NCBI GenBank assembly: GCA_020080175.1
Contig: JAGHQL010000041.1
Span: 1-64,000, forward strand
Source of the DNA: Glutinoglossum americanum
Taxonomy: Eukaryota > Ascomycota > Geoglossomycetes > Geoglossales > Geoglossaceae
Direction: 5' to 3'
DNA length: 64,000 bases
A program made the position numbers and the translations under genes. The notes under the pieces were generated by a model. It was not told the DNA's origin. It did not search any database and saw nothing but the letters and a program-made list of their open reading frames with translations. Of this stretch, positions 33,896 to 45,464 are shown in pieces. Every line of letters begins with the position of its first letter. Position 1 is the first letter of the stretch.

Positions 33896-35844
33896 TCAGT
33901 TTGCATTCGCAATTGGTTCCAGGGCTCCTCTCTTGATATCCACCGGAAGATCATGTTCACGCTTTTTCGGTTTAGAGACCTTCTTAGTTGGTGAACTTGG
34001 AGCCTCATCGTCCGTGTCAAACATCTTCTTGGCTAGGATATCTTGACTTCTCTTCCTCTTAGACGCACTAATCTTGTGAACATGGCTGGCAGAGCCTGCA
34101 GAAACGTATCTCGATGCTAACATCGAGTTCCCAGCTTCAACATCTTTCCCTTCTTTCTTGCCTCTCACCAAAGCTGCTGGAGCCTTGAAAACCTTCGTAT
34201 CGGAGCTCTCCTTTTGCTCCACAAGATCTTCAGAAAACCGGGACTTCATGCTAACATCGGAGACGTCCCGTTCGGCATGCAACGCATGTTCTGCTGCCGT
34301 ACCCGAGCGAACAGAGGCTTTGGAGTACGAAGCATATCTAGCTTCCGCGGCGGCTGAAGGTTTTGTGATAGCCATGGCTGATTGTGCGCTGCTCATCCGG
34401 GTATTTGTTGGAGCATACGTCCCGCCCATGCCTTCCTTCAGCGGGCTCAACGCCTCAATGAGTTGGTCGTATTCGCTGTCATGCAATACGCCGTGGGCGC
34501 TGGCGGGTCCGGGAATGCCGTTACCCTGTTGGTGAGTGACGCTACGACTACTTGCCGGGGTTGCTGAATGCGTGTAGTCCAGCATGATCTGGTCTTCGAA
34601 GCTGCCAGGCCCAGACTGCCGATCCTGGCTCCCATAGCTGAACGAATCGAAGAAAGGATCAGATGTATGCGTGGGAGATATGTACTGTGGTTGGAGGTCG
34701 TTCGCGGTGTACGGTGCAAGGCTGAAGGGAATAGGAGCTGAGATATCAATGTCTTTTGGCTTCTCCGCCTTCAATTCTCGCCGGCGAGGCGAGTGCGCAT
34801 GCGCATCTTCATCAGGTCTGTGAGGGGATGCATTTTGAAAGTAAGCCGGCATTGGGAGTTGATGCCACATCCCTGGGTTTGGCCAGGCGATCCCCGAAGA
34901 TTCAAGTATCTCTGATTCCACATTAACTTGGGTGCGCCCAAATGAGACGCGCAGCATAGGATAGTATTCACCCAAAGGCGCATGCTGAAATGAAAATGAA
35001 ACTTTGTTCTTGACTCTCTCAAAACCAGGATCGCGGCTTCCCCTGAAGAAGCCTTCGCTGATGACGACTTTGATTCGCCCTAGATTCTCACTGACATTCC
35101 ACCAATTTTGTGTGAGAATCTCATTATGAAAGGGAGGAAACCGCAGTCTTTCAACATTTCCGTGCTTATCAAAGTCTAGGATCACCTGAAAGTAAGTAGA
35201 TGTACATTGGAGGAAAGCTGCTACTACCCTTGAGAGATGTACCGTTTGTAAGTTCTTTGATTGAGGTAGTTAGCAGCTTGTAGAAGAGAGGGGAGGGACA
35301 CTGACGCACCGATCATTTGAGGCCATGGCCCTTGCTCCTGGAAGACGGTCGATCTAGAATTTCTCTTATTAGCCACAATCACCCTTGGCTAAACCTGCGC
35401 CGACGTAGAGGCGAGGGTTGACGAGGTCGGGAGGATCCTACGCAACGCAGTGCCCATCCATAAAAGCTCTAGCTTCGAACATAACGATTTCCCGGTTGTG
35501 ATGTAGCTGCATCAAAGCAGACATACTTCTGGACGGGAGGGGCTTTTCCCAACTATGGATGGAGATTCTAAATGGGAAGCCAAAAGGAAGGTTCGGGATG
35601 AACGATGCTACTGTCGGCAGCTGAATTGGGATAGCATGATCGATGGGATATGGCAAAGTGGTAGCCACGGAAGCCTGGAGTTGTGCCGACTCTATGCAGG
35701 ATGTGAGTAGTCTACTGAGCTGACCATGCATAGCATAGGGTAATTACCTGGATCCTGAATAACAAAACAGGCTGTTTTGAATTCTTGAATGGGGATCTTG
35801 GATCCATCAGGGAAGAGAAGGACATCCCAATTCTGATATCTCAT
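33896..35844 (-). CDS. Conserved fungal hypothetical protein
   Basis: At least four exons: 35844-35748, 35691-35442, 35353 to about 35302, and about 35185-33896, roughly 562 residues. The N-terminus (MRYQNWDVLLFPDGSKIPIQ, then EFKTACFVIQDPE) and the beta-rich block PFRISIHSWEKPLPSRSM and MFEARAFMDGHCVAS resemble a widely conserved ascomycete protein of unknown role. Further conserved parts are LRFPPFHNEILTQNWWNVSE, GRIKVVISEGFFRGSRDPGF and VSFSFQHAPLG. The second half is Ser/Pro-rich and disordered, ending in a basic, nuclear-signal-like region (SASKRKRSQD, KKVSKPKKREHDLPVD). A nuclear beta-sandwich protein is a fair guess, not a finding. The junction around 35310-35186 has more than one in-frame solution, including a possible 12-nt exon, so 10-25 residues there are uncertain. 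Confidence 0.72.
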
Positions 35845-37509
35845 CTTGAACTGATACTGATACACAAGCACTTTAATGAAGCCTGCAAGCCGGTTAAAGG
35901 ATCAGTCTTTTGAGGTCGTAATCGGTCCCAACCTAAGGGCATTAAGATGTTTCTGGTGTGTAGGGCTCAATATGGTTCGTTATAGAACACATTGTAGCCC
36001 ATCCTCTGGGGGAAGGATCGATTGGGGCGGGGAAGCCGGTTTTCTATATCATAGGTGGAACCAAGAAGGGTAGTCGCAATGGGGTCGACAGTCGACATCG
36101 CGTTCATCGAAGGCTGCAGATCTGCCTCATCCTTTAATGCCTTGAAGGAGTTGGGCCTACTATGGCAGGGGGTGGAACGAGTTGATGTGTAATTTTGCTG
36201 TCTAGGGTTAGTCCGTTACTCATTGATGTTTATGTTTCCGCGCTAGTGATGCGGTGATAGAGGAAAATAGTGGTTGCTTTGCGAAAACTCCGCAGCTGCT
36301 ATCCCTAGCCCTCTGATTAATTCCTAGATGCCCGCGCCGGGTTTATTCTTTTCGATATCCTTTTATTTTTTTATTTTCCCTTTATGGTCCAACCAGAACA
36401 TATTGGTGTACTCGGGAATTGACCGACATCAAATCCCCTCGGGATACCACGGTGTTTGAAAAAAGAAATAGACCTCGGGCTTTAGGACTATGAAACATTA
36501 TATCACAAAAACAGGCTTAGATGTCATTATAGTACGAATAGTTGCAACCTTGTAGTAGAAAGATTGGTAGATCGCTTATGACATGGAAGAGCTCAACTGC
36601 AAAGTACAATCCGGGATGGCACAAGAACACTTATTGACGACTAGAGCCTACATGCAGATAAATAACAAGCAGACGACAAACTATGACTTATACACGTTTT
36701 CGGAACTTATGTGTCAAGGGGTGCAAGGAATTGAGGATTCGTTGCTACATAAATGAGAGCGCCGACGGCACCTTGAACAATCTGAACGAGGAAAGCAAGC
36801 CATAGTCCACCGACTCAAAGGTACACGGCGCGCGTAACACTCGCAAATGAAGATACCAAGAGAGTATTGCTTTTCGTGTGCTAGTGAAACATGGCAGCCT
36901 GTCTAATAAGCAGTTACCGTAGACTTCGTGAGGGCGTTGACGCTTATGAGAGACGTAGTACTGATAGCACGAACAAGTTGAAGGTAGCAAGGAGGCAAGC
37001 AAGCAATGACAATGACAATCCATCATTCCACCCTCCAAAGATAGAACGAGATAGCGAAGCGGTTATCCTTTACAAAATCATCCGCGCCGACACATAACGG
37101 AGTGTCAAGCAATGCAACGTGCGATCTACAGTAACTAGTGAAACGGCGCTTCAAGAGGCGCTAGGCCTGATTTCGTCTTCTCGTTGAGATGAGCAACGAT
37201 CAAAAGGTCATGTACGAATATCTGGTCCCAAACTGCTGGCCCCGGCTGATCTGGATAGGTTTTGACCTCACCGAAGTTCAAAAACATCAAGACTTTTGGT
37301 ACGGAACAGAACAAAGGAGAAAAGCCCAATTATCATGACGTCAATGCCCTGGGGCAGGAAGGAAAGACAAAGGAAGCGGCAGACACGCCGACAGCAAGCT
37401 CAAATTGCGAAGTACTGAAGATACAAATGAAGTTTGACGAGAGATTGAGTTGTGGGTGTTGGGGGTCGTTCCAGTTTTGTAACATTGCGCCACCAGGCTT
37501 GCTGCCCTC
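35845..37509. other. Intergenic, no gene seen
   Basis: About 1.67 kb between two minus-strand genes. It should hold the promoter of the hypothetical gene and the trailer of the RRM gene. A T-rich tract lies at 36357-36383. Short frames on both strands show no domain or splice logic. Confidence 0.5.
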
Positions 37510-39753
37510 TTACTGAGCAAATACACTATTGTAACCACGCCCATCAGCTTCAAGGCGATCCGAGACCCCTTGATTCTGAGCCATATACATTTCGTTCATG
37601 CGATTGACTGGGATAGGATCGGTAGGACCCGGGGTGCCTGGCTGCAATGCGCCTGGCGGTCCTTGGGGAGGCATAGCTCCAGGCATTGGCGGAGGATGCA
37701 TGTGGGCCGCATGAGGACTAGAAAATTGACACATGGCAAGTCAGCATGATTGCTCCCATACTATCAGCAAGTCGAGAACAGCGGCACAATGGATAATCTT
37801 CGGCAGGTCTATAATAAGAAAGTCATAGCCCAGGATCAATAGTGAAGGTCAAATCGTTTGAAGGAGAACATCAGGCATTGTGCTCGTAGGAAGGACATTG
37901 GAGTATCGAATCTTCGGCCAGGCAGACCTCATCTGAACCTATGTCGAGGCGAAGTAGTTACAGCGAAGGGCACACCACGAACTCGTCATATGAGAGCCCG
38001 GTGATGTACTATTGTACAGCAGCGTCCAGTAAAGAGAGAGGCGGGAGCAAAAAGCCCTGAAAATTGCAGACTACCTCCGATTGGCTTTTAGAGAAACATC
38101 AGAATATAAAAGCCAAATATCGATCAGAGAATTGCCATTTAAAAGCCAACTCAAGAAAATCTCCCTGGGTTCATGAGAATAACAAGGTCCGTTCTGAGAT
38201 GGGATCTAAATGAAGAAATGTTCTTACTGTCATAGACGTTAGTAGTAATAAGGTGTGCGATAGCTGGGAAGTCACTCACCTTAAGGGGGGCGAAGTTTCC
38301 GTAAGGATGTTGCGGCGGCATACCCATGGAGGGAAATACAGGAGGTGGGGGGGCGGGGCGATAAGGGGTTCCAGCTGGGCCGGAATTATTCTGGCTTCGA
38401 CCCCAGCTCAATCTGACTCGAGAATTTCCAATGGGGTATCCTTGCATCTGGTTGATTGCCATTTCGGCAGCATGTCGCTGAACAAACTGGACGAAACCAC
38501 AACCCTTACCAGGGGGGATCTTGACATAGGTAATTTCTCCGAACCCCTGGAAAAAGGAACGAAGCTCGTCCTCAGTAACGTACCCAGAGAGGCCGCCCAC
38601 AAAGACGGTTGTGTTATTAGGGTCGGTGAACTGATTCATAGGTTGGGGGGCACCATAGTAACCCATTGGAGGGGCACCCATAGAGTACATCCCAACAGGT
38701 CCGCCCTGCGGCATTGGCATACCTGGGCCACTGCCACCACTCTTGTTCTTTGGGGTTGCGGTGGAAATGCGCATGGGGCGGTTACCGCAGTAGACACCTT
38801 GCATCTCTGTCAAAGCCCTCTGTTGGTCTGCCTCTTCAGAAAAACGAACGAATCCGTAGCCGCGAGACATGCCACTAATCGGATCCGTCATAATCTTCGC
38901 AGATTTGCAAGATGGGAAGCGAGACTGGAAAAGTGAGACCAAGACGAATTCATTAACTTCGGGCCCGAGGTCGCCAACAAAGATAGAATACTCCGGTCCA
39001 CGGTCATCTCTGCAAGATGTCAGGCTTATATAAATGGCAGGTTTCATGAAGCAGGGATGATGAAAGTCACCTTCTATCGGCAAGTCCGCCGCCAGAAGCC
39101 CAGTTGAGCTTAAAGGGTCGATTTGAATTCGGAATTAATGTACCGTTGAGCGTTAAGGCCTTCGCCGCAGCGGCAGGACTGGAGAAATCGATGAAGCAAT
39201 AGCCTGCGTTGCTGCAAATACTAAGCGTTCCGGAAACAAATGCATTGCCTGTGTTATTCTTACCCAGAAAACTTATCACGGATCATCTTAACGTTAACCT
39301 GCTCACCCATGCCAAACCAGACACTTCGGACAAAATTTTCGTCGATCCAAGGCTCGAGCTCGCCCATCCTACAAACTCGGGCGTTAGCACTGTCGTGTCT
39401 GACTCTGCAAGAGATGCTACGAAAACAGTATAGTCTCAACCGAATGAACAGCATCGAGTGATAGCCGTACGTGAGACGAATACTGTAGTAAACTGATTAC
39501 TACGTGGAAAAGTAACCTACCAGAGAGTTGTTTTAGCATCTCCACCCTGTTGTTGGAGAGGGCCACCTGCAGAACCAGGATCGCCAGTGCCTCCGGCTTG
39601 GAAGGGTGCAGGAGAGTTTCCGGCTTGTTGGCCGTGGGGGGGCTGCTGCTGTTGCTGCTGTTGCTGCTGCTGCTGAGCTGCTGCAGCGCCCTGTCCGGCG
39701 ACTTCCTCAGCGCCTTGTTGGCCTTGCGAATAGTCATAATTAGGAAAGCTCAT
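37510..39753 (-). CDS. Three-RRM RNA-binding protein, Csx1/Ngr1 type
   Basis: Exons 39753-39521, 39368-39264, 39211-39071 and 39009-38280 join in frame; a last exon 37717-37510 is very likely. A Gln/Gly-rich N-terminus with a polyQ run encoded by CAG/CTG repeats precedes RRM1 (WMGELEPWIDENFVRSVWFG, GYCFIDFSSPAAAAKAL), RRM2 (YSIFVGDLGPEVNEFVLVSL, RGYGFVRFSEEADQQRAL) and RRM3 (TTVFVGGLSGYVTEDELRSF, GCGFVQFVQRHAAEMAI). Pro-rich sequence follows. This is the Csx1/Ngr1/Nam8 group, which binds mRNAs to set their stability under stress or helps U1 snRNP. The last exon carries PIPVNRMNEMYMAQNQG and RGYNSVFAQ, a protein-like C-terminus, but its phase does not fit the 38280 donor, so an intermediate exon or other splicing must exist. 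Read-through instead gives a stop at 38151. Confidence 0.88.
39641..39686. repeat. CTG/TTG trinucleotide repeat coding for polyQ
   Basis: Mixed CTG and TTG triplets on the plus strand, read as a run of glutamines with flanking alanines in the N-terminus of the RRM protein on the minus strand. Such tracts vary in length between strains and often mediate assembly of RNA-protein granules. The latter is known for the class, not shown here. Confidence 0.85.
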
Positions 39754-41433
39754 CGTGACTGATTAAGGAAACTAGTATTGGGTGTGTAGAAAATCGGGAT
39801 GCAAGGTATGGATTCTGTAAGGAGCTGAAGGTCGGATAGAGGTTATGTAGATGTGTTGAGGAAAGTCCAAGGCCTTGAGAAGACGATGTCGGGCCACAGT
39901 CGCAAGTGAATAGGTAGTTCGCTTGGTTATGAGTTAACGCCGAGACCCCTCGAAATCCGACAGTGAATATTTTTGAGGACGTTAAATATACTCGAAGAGA
40001 TGGCCGTAGAGTATCAGAGATAAGATCAAGAATCGAGCACGTGTAAGATAGAAGATCTTGATTCGTGAGAGCGTTACAACAATCAATCGTAGATGCTGCA
40101 GACGTGCTTTCCCACTGGGTTCCTGGAGGTGATGCGAAAGACGGGGCCTAGACACTTGGTTGGGGAGACAATCGAGAGTTGTGAACGAGCGGACGGTCTA
40201 CAACTCTACAAGTCGGTCTGATTGAACTCCAATGCAAGGGCAGAAGAGATCGCTCACGAATCTAAGCCAGAATATGAATTAGTTAGAGCGCTTGTGAGGT
40301 GCCGAATATTGATCGAAGTCAATACACCCAATACAGAAAGAAGTGACGGATGACGCAGTGTTATCGGATATGATACACCGCCCAACGCTGAACAGCATTG
40401 TTGTATACAGTGAAAGATTGTGGTAGATAACGGGGGGTTTGGTGAGGAGGATCAATTGTTGCGCAGGTAATTAACAAGAAGAGGAGAGGCCAGGACTCTG
40501 GTAGAGGTGGCGTCAAGAGTACGTGAGATGGAAGACCGCGAGTGTCAACCGACAAAGGCCATGCGAAAAAAAAGTTTAAAGCCGAGAAGACCTACCAGAT
40601 CAAAGCAGTGCGCGGTGCAGAAACACAGAGGCTGCAATCAGGATGAAGCAGGAAAACCAAAGAACACCCGCGACACAAAAGGACACGAAGGACGATATTA
40701 TCCGCAAAGCGTTGATGAGGATGGGGAGGATGAAGGAGTTCGGAAGTGGGAAGAGAGAGGGGAGCGAGGTAATAATAGTATCGACTCTTCCTAGGCGAGC
40801 AGGTGGAACCAAGAGCCCGATCTATGTTACTTTTGCACACCAGCTAGCAACAGCGGGCAAACATACACAAACTGGTTGAGCACGCCGAAGACCAAACGGA
40901 AAACCCGAAAGACCTCCGGCGGACAATGAAATACAGTCCCATATGCTAGCCAATGACGCCTTGATATGGCACAGGCAAAGTCTATTTAGCTGTTACCGCA
41001 TCCCATTACTTCATTTGTCTCCCACCATCGGATTCGAGGGAGCCTAGACACAAACATCTGGGCCGTGCTCAGGAATGCTAGAATTGCCCTTGCCACAGCG
41101 ATTGGGTGGAGACTGCTGCTCCTTCAGGAGGCGGACCGTTACGAAGCTTGTGACAGCGTGATCGGATTGTGTGTCGGTCGGTGATTACAAAAAGACGATT
41201 AACTTAAGGCGCGGGGCTCCTCTTTTAGCCTGCTTGGCATCTGATGGGGAAACAAAGCTACCTGAATCGCTCAATTCGCCCGTTGTTGGAAGCGTTAATG
41301 CGCTTGTTGGCATCGTTTGTTCGATGATTTTGTTTTTGCCTTCCATGACCTCGCCAGAAGCTCTCGAAGCCCCACAATAAAACTTCCGGGCTGTTGGTTG
41401 GTCTCCTCATTGGGCACACCATTGCTTACGAGC

Positions 41434-41465
41434 AGATGCGCATGCATCTCCTTGCATGCGCATCT
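41434..41465. repeat. Perfect 13-bp inverted repeat with 6-nt loop
   Basis: AGATGCGCATGCA at 41434-41446 and its exact reverse complement TGCATGCGCATCT at 41453-41465 enclose TCTCCT. The arms also hold shorter palindromes (TGCGCA, GCATGC). As DNA it could extrude a cruciform or present paired sites for a dimeric protein; as RNA it would be a stable hairpin. There is no T-run behind it and no gene ends here. Confidence 0.9.
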
Positions 41466-42119
41466 CGGAAACGTTGGCATGACAGAAGTGTAGAGATCTC
41501 TCTACTCGGTACATGTGTGTGATCCTGTTATTGCCCTTGCATTCGTGTAAATCATCTGCTCTGCCGCAAACGCCCAGATTGCGAATTGCCTAATTTACAG
41601 CCAAATCCCCTGCGCTCCGCCAACTTACAGACTCATAGGCCGAAATGCCGGGAACCCGCAGCAAAGACAACGAAAGACTTTATTGGTCATTTGGGCACTC
41701 TCTAACTTCTTGGGAAGCCATCCCACACACACCACCTCGATCCCACCTCGCACATACCTCCTGCAGATAGTGTTGGATTTTGGAGACAGGAATGTAGAAC
41801 GAACTAAAAGGCGCAAATGTTTATATACGAGTCAGCTGAGCAATTAGAGTAGAATAAATCGTAGACGAGCCATTTGGGTAATGGCTTGGGCCCGCATGCC
41901 TCGAATGGGACCAGGGCCTCGATCTCGTGAAGATAGCTATGTCCCGGCGAGCATCAAGTATCGAAAGCTGAATCGGGAGACCCGAGTCCAGTAAATACAG
42001 TTTTCTGTTTTGCACCGATTCTCTCGGAGACATAAGTGCTTGACCAATACTAAAGCTTTGGCACAGCATGTTTCAGCTCATTTTTCTATCGAGCATAAGG
42101 CGTCTTTGGAACATAGCTA

Positions 42120-42189
42120 ATCGCGACCTCGCGTTTCATGTACAGATCTCGTGCGCGTCAGACGAGATCGGGTATTCGGCAGTCGCGAT
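42120..42189. repeat. Nested inverted repeats
   Basis: Outer arms ATCGCGAC (42120-42127) and GTCGCGAT (42182-42189) are exact complements, and inner arms GATCTCGT (42145-42152) and ACGAGATC (42162-42169) are also exact, with a 9-nt loop. The arrangement lies about 320 bp before the MFS ATG and is rich in CG dinucleotides. It could be a paired operator or a structured leader element. Confidence 0.85.
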
Positions 42190-42508
42190 CTTTGTTCCGA
42201 GGGATCGTGAAGTTTCAACAAATCGGGCGGATCGAGAATAGCGATACGCAGGATTACTTGCATGAGATGGAAGTCATGAGGAGAAGATCTCATTCATGAG
42301 TGATGGAGGAATAATAATAAACAAATTATTAGAATGGAATGACTATACCGGCGTGCTTATAGTCGATGTTATCAGGCTGGGGGCGAATGCGAACCTGCAA
42401 GCGGTCAAGCGTGATATTTGCTAGTGTGGGAAGATACCCGGCGCACCCCGGCCCTTGGCGTCCCCCGGCTTTGAGATTAGCATCTTGTTTTTGAATTTGA
42501 TATACAAG

Positions 42509-44730
42509 ATGATTAAATTCTCATGGGGAAGGCATAAACCAGGTCCCCCGCCTGCATTCCTGCGCTATAGGTCGTCAACCTGGTTCATTCTGTCCACAAT
42601 TTCCATTGCGATATTTACGGTGAGTAACTTGCCGCTATAGTAATACTATACTCGGACCTTTGGACACTAACACTAGACAGGATATTTTCCTATATGGGAT
42701 TGTAAGTGTAGCATACCAGGCTAAGTATGGTAATAAAATGGGCTGACGACACCCTCGCGATGAGATCGTCCCCGTTATCCCCTTCGCGCTGACAACCCGA
42801 GTTGGGATAGGACCCGAAAGGGGTAAAATACTTCGCTCTAGCGGTTGCTTCTTCAATTCTGATGGGCATAGTGCAACATTGGGTGTCTGTACTTCTCGCT
42901 GTGTATGGCGCTGCTTTGCTGGTGTCTTCTCGTGAGTCTAGGGCGCCGGAAGCCAGCCTGCAGAGTGGGTGCTTATAATGCCCAGCGGTGCTTGGGTGGT
43001 TCGCGGACCACAGCAAATCACGCCGCCTACCTCTGCTTCTTGGATTAATCGCATTGGGTGGGGCAACGGCGCTGCTCTGTGTAGGCTCAACTATACCACT
43101 TCTCGTCGTCGGTAGGATGCTCCAGGGGGTCTCCGCAGCGGTTGTTTGGACAGTTGGCCTTGCCCTCCTTGTAGATACGGTTGGTGAGGGCAAGGTAGGT
43201 CAGGCTATGGGCTATATTACACTCTCAATGAGCTTCGGAGTTCTTGTTGCACCACTACTTGGTGGCGTTGTCTATGAGAGAGGAGGGTATTACTCGGTAT
43301 TTGGTATGGCATTTGGTTTAGTTGGTTTGGACATCGCCTTGCGACTTGTGCTGGTTGAAAAGAAGATAGCGGATAAATGGTCTATTACTGGTGAAAGGGC
43401 GCGTTGCGGGATACTGTCGACCTCGCAGGGTGTTAGCATAGAGCAAACCCAGGAGCATTCTGTGGGGGCGAGAGATGCATCTCCGCCTGGAGGAGCGGTG
43501 GGTTCGTCAGAGGTTGAAGGAAGTAGTGGATTCCTTGCCCACCTGCCACCCGTTATAACGATGCTCATGTCTCGACGACTGCTAGCTTCGCTCTGGGGGT
43601 GCCTTGTACAAGCATCACTCATGACCAGTTTTGATAGTGTAAGTTTTGATGTTTAGCCCTTCGGATAAGCCTTGTTAACGTGGTTAAGGTTATTCCACTA
43701 TTCGTGAAGCGTGTATTCGGCTGGAACTCTACCGGTGCTGGGATAATATTTCTAGCAATTATCGTTCCTTCCTTCCTATCTCCTCTCGTTGGTATGCGCC
43801 CAATTGCTCCTCATTTCTGCCTGTTTTGTTGTGCTTAGTACGTCGCCCTCAGGCTTCTTGTCTGATAAGTACGGACCGCGTTGGCTTGCAGCGAGCGGCT
43901 TCCTCTTTGCTCTACCCCCTTTCGTACTCCTCCGACTAGTGACACATAACTCAGTCGAGCAGAAAGCGCTTCTTTGTGTCCTACTCGCCCTGATAGGCAT
44001 GTATTATTCGATCCTACGGGTACTTCGTGCGTCTAACCTACGATCTAGGTACTTGTTTGGCACTTGTCATGCCGCCGCTCATGGCAGAGGTTACATATGT
44101 CGTGAGTCAAAAGGAGAGAAAAACCCCGAGGATATTTGGGGGATCAGGTGCCTACGGTCAAGCTGTTCGTGGAGCTAGTGGCGTTTCCTCCTTACGTTCG
44201 AGCGTGCTGCTAATACTAGTGGTTGTCGGCTTAGTACGGGCTATTTAATGTAGGGGAACCAACTAGAGCAGACGTGTGTGCAATAAGATTCTGACGGCGA
44301 TATCTGGAGTAGTGCGCGTTCGCAGGAGGAACCTTGGTTGGCCCAATGTGGGGTAAGTCTTTATAAACCACATTGTTTGTGATCTACTTATTTAGATCGA
44401 TAACAGGCGGATTCGTAGAATCAAAGGTTATAGTGTTTCTTAGGCTATGCTGGTTTCTTGGCTGCGAGCTGATGATAGATTGTAGGCTGGCTGGGGAACA
44501 ATGGCTTGGAGCCTCGGACTCCTTAGCGCCTTTTCTGCAATTCCAGTGGTAGGCAAGATGCTTTTGGTTCTTAATATGGAGCAACCGGATTATAGGAACC
44601 TTCTCACTATTGGTTCACCATGTAGACTATATACACCGGCGGTGTAATAGCCGCAAAAACACAGCAAGGGCGGCTGGAGCAAAGAGCAGTGGCGAATGCC
44701 GAAAGTGGAAATAACGAAACTCTGGTATGA
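42509..44730 (+). CDS. Major facilitator superfamily transporter, DHA1/VMAT-like
   Basis: Thirteen exons (42509-42619, 42681-42701, 42765-42822, 42872-42931, 42986-43638, 43689-43791, 43853-43996, 44049-44164, 44235-44249, 44313-44352, 44407-44426, 44486-44548, 44626-44730) join exactly in frame to 502 residues with twelve predicted spans. Landmarks are DIFLYGIIVPVIPFALTTRV (span 1 and loop), GWFADHSKSRRLPLLLG (motif A), VVGRMLQGVSAAVVWTVGLA, GFLSDKYGPRWLAASGF, PPLMAEVTYVVSQKERKTP, YGLFNCAFAGGTLVGPMWGG and AGWGTMAWSLGLLSAFSAIP. The family is a proton antiporter group of drug or metabolite exporters; the substrate is unknown. Short fragments suggest a decayed gene at first sight, but every junction restores a conserved motif. 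The 43997 intron needs a GC donor (GCATGT). Exons of 15, 20 and 21 nt are present. Confidence 0.85.
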
Positions 44731-45464
44731 AGCTCGGCGCTCTCCCTTCCGTGGGCACTTGCGAGCTCGAACATTTGGAACTTCCGTGTTTTCAATTGGT
44801 GCGGTTATGCTTGGACGATCAATACGGAATAGGTACAAGTACGACTTTACTACAGCTAACTCTTCGGCTTTCGGGATGGAAGGTATGACAGTGCTCTATA
44901 GGTGTTGTGCGGCTGGTGGAAGTGATTTGGAGACACCGTTAGCTCTGCGCGGAGGCTGCTTCGTGACCGCTTTTGTCGTGGAGCCCCAAATCAATTGAAA
45001 CGGCACGTTGAGCAGCGATTTGCCCTAACTGGCGCAATCTTGGGCGCCTTGGAAACGCAAGGGTTCACAAAGCTTCTGATAGGTTGGTGCCTAAAGGTTC
45101 GATATCTGCGGCCAAACGAAACTGAACTGTCACTTTGTTGGCGATGGGTATTTGAGGCGCAATCAGCATGTCATGGGCTAATCCCCTCGAATGAACTGCA
45201 GTAATACGAGCCCTAATGCCTGTCTTACTATCTAGTTGCTGAGCGTCGTGATAGGACCGATGAGCTGGTCGGCGAGCCTGTATCTATCTTGAGGGCTCGG
45301 AAGGCGCAATTGAACGCACAAGTATGTGTGGGTGGCTACCCACTTATTATAACTAAAGCATCAACCCAATAAGAAAAAGTTTTCACTTTAGTTGAGATAC
45401 AGTTGGCATTTGACCAGAGCATATCTACAGTGCGTACGGAATAGTAATGAAGTCCAACGTGATT
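44731..45464. other. Convergent 3' region MFS / NDUFB8
   Basis: About 730 bp between two genes ending towards each other. No gene, RNA or repeat was recognised. Confidence 0.5.

Larger units (their letters stand above)
39754..42508. other. Long gene-poor region with hairpins
   Basis: About 2.75 kb without a supported gene between the RRM gene start and the MFS transporter. The left part should be promoter and leader of the RRM gene; CACGTG lies at 40038-40043. Many short frames occur on both strands, none with a domain. Two inverted repeats (41434-41465 and 42120-42189) are listed separately. No transposase-like sequence or target duplications were noticed. Confidence 0.5.

Noticed and set aside
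41434-42189. Miniature inverted-repeat transposon
   Set aside because: The inverted repeats are hairpins rather than the ends of a unit, and no target-site duplications were seen.
42455-44730. Decayed transporter pseudogene
   Set aside because: Fragmented frames suggested decay, but twelve introns with fitting phases restore all MFS motifs, so the gene looks intact.
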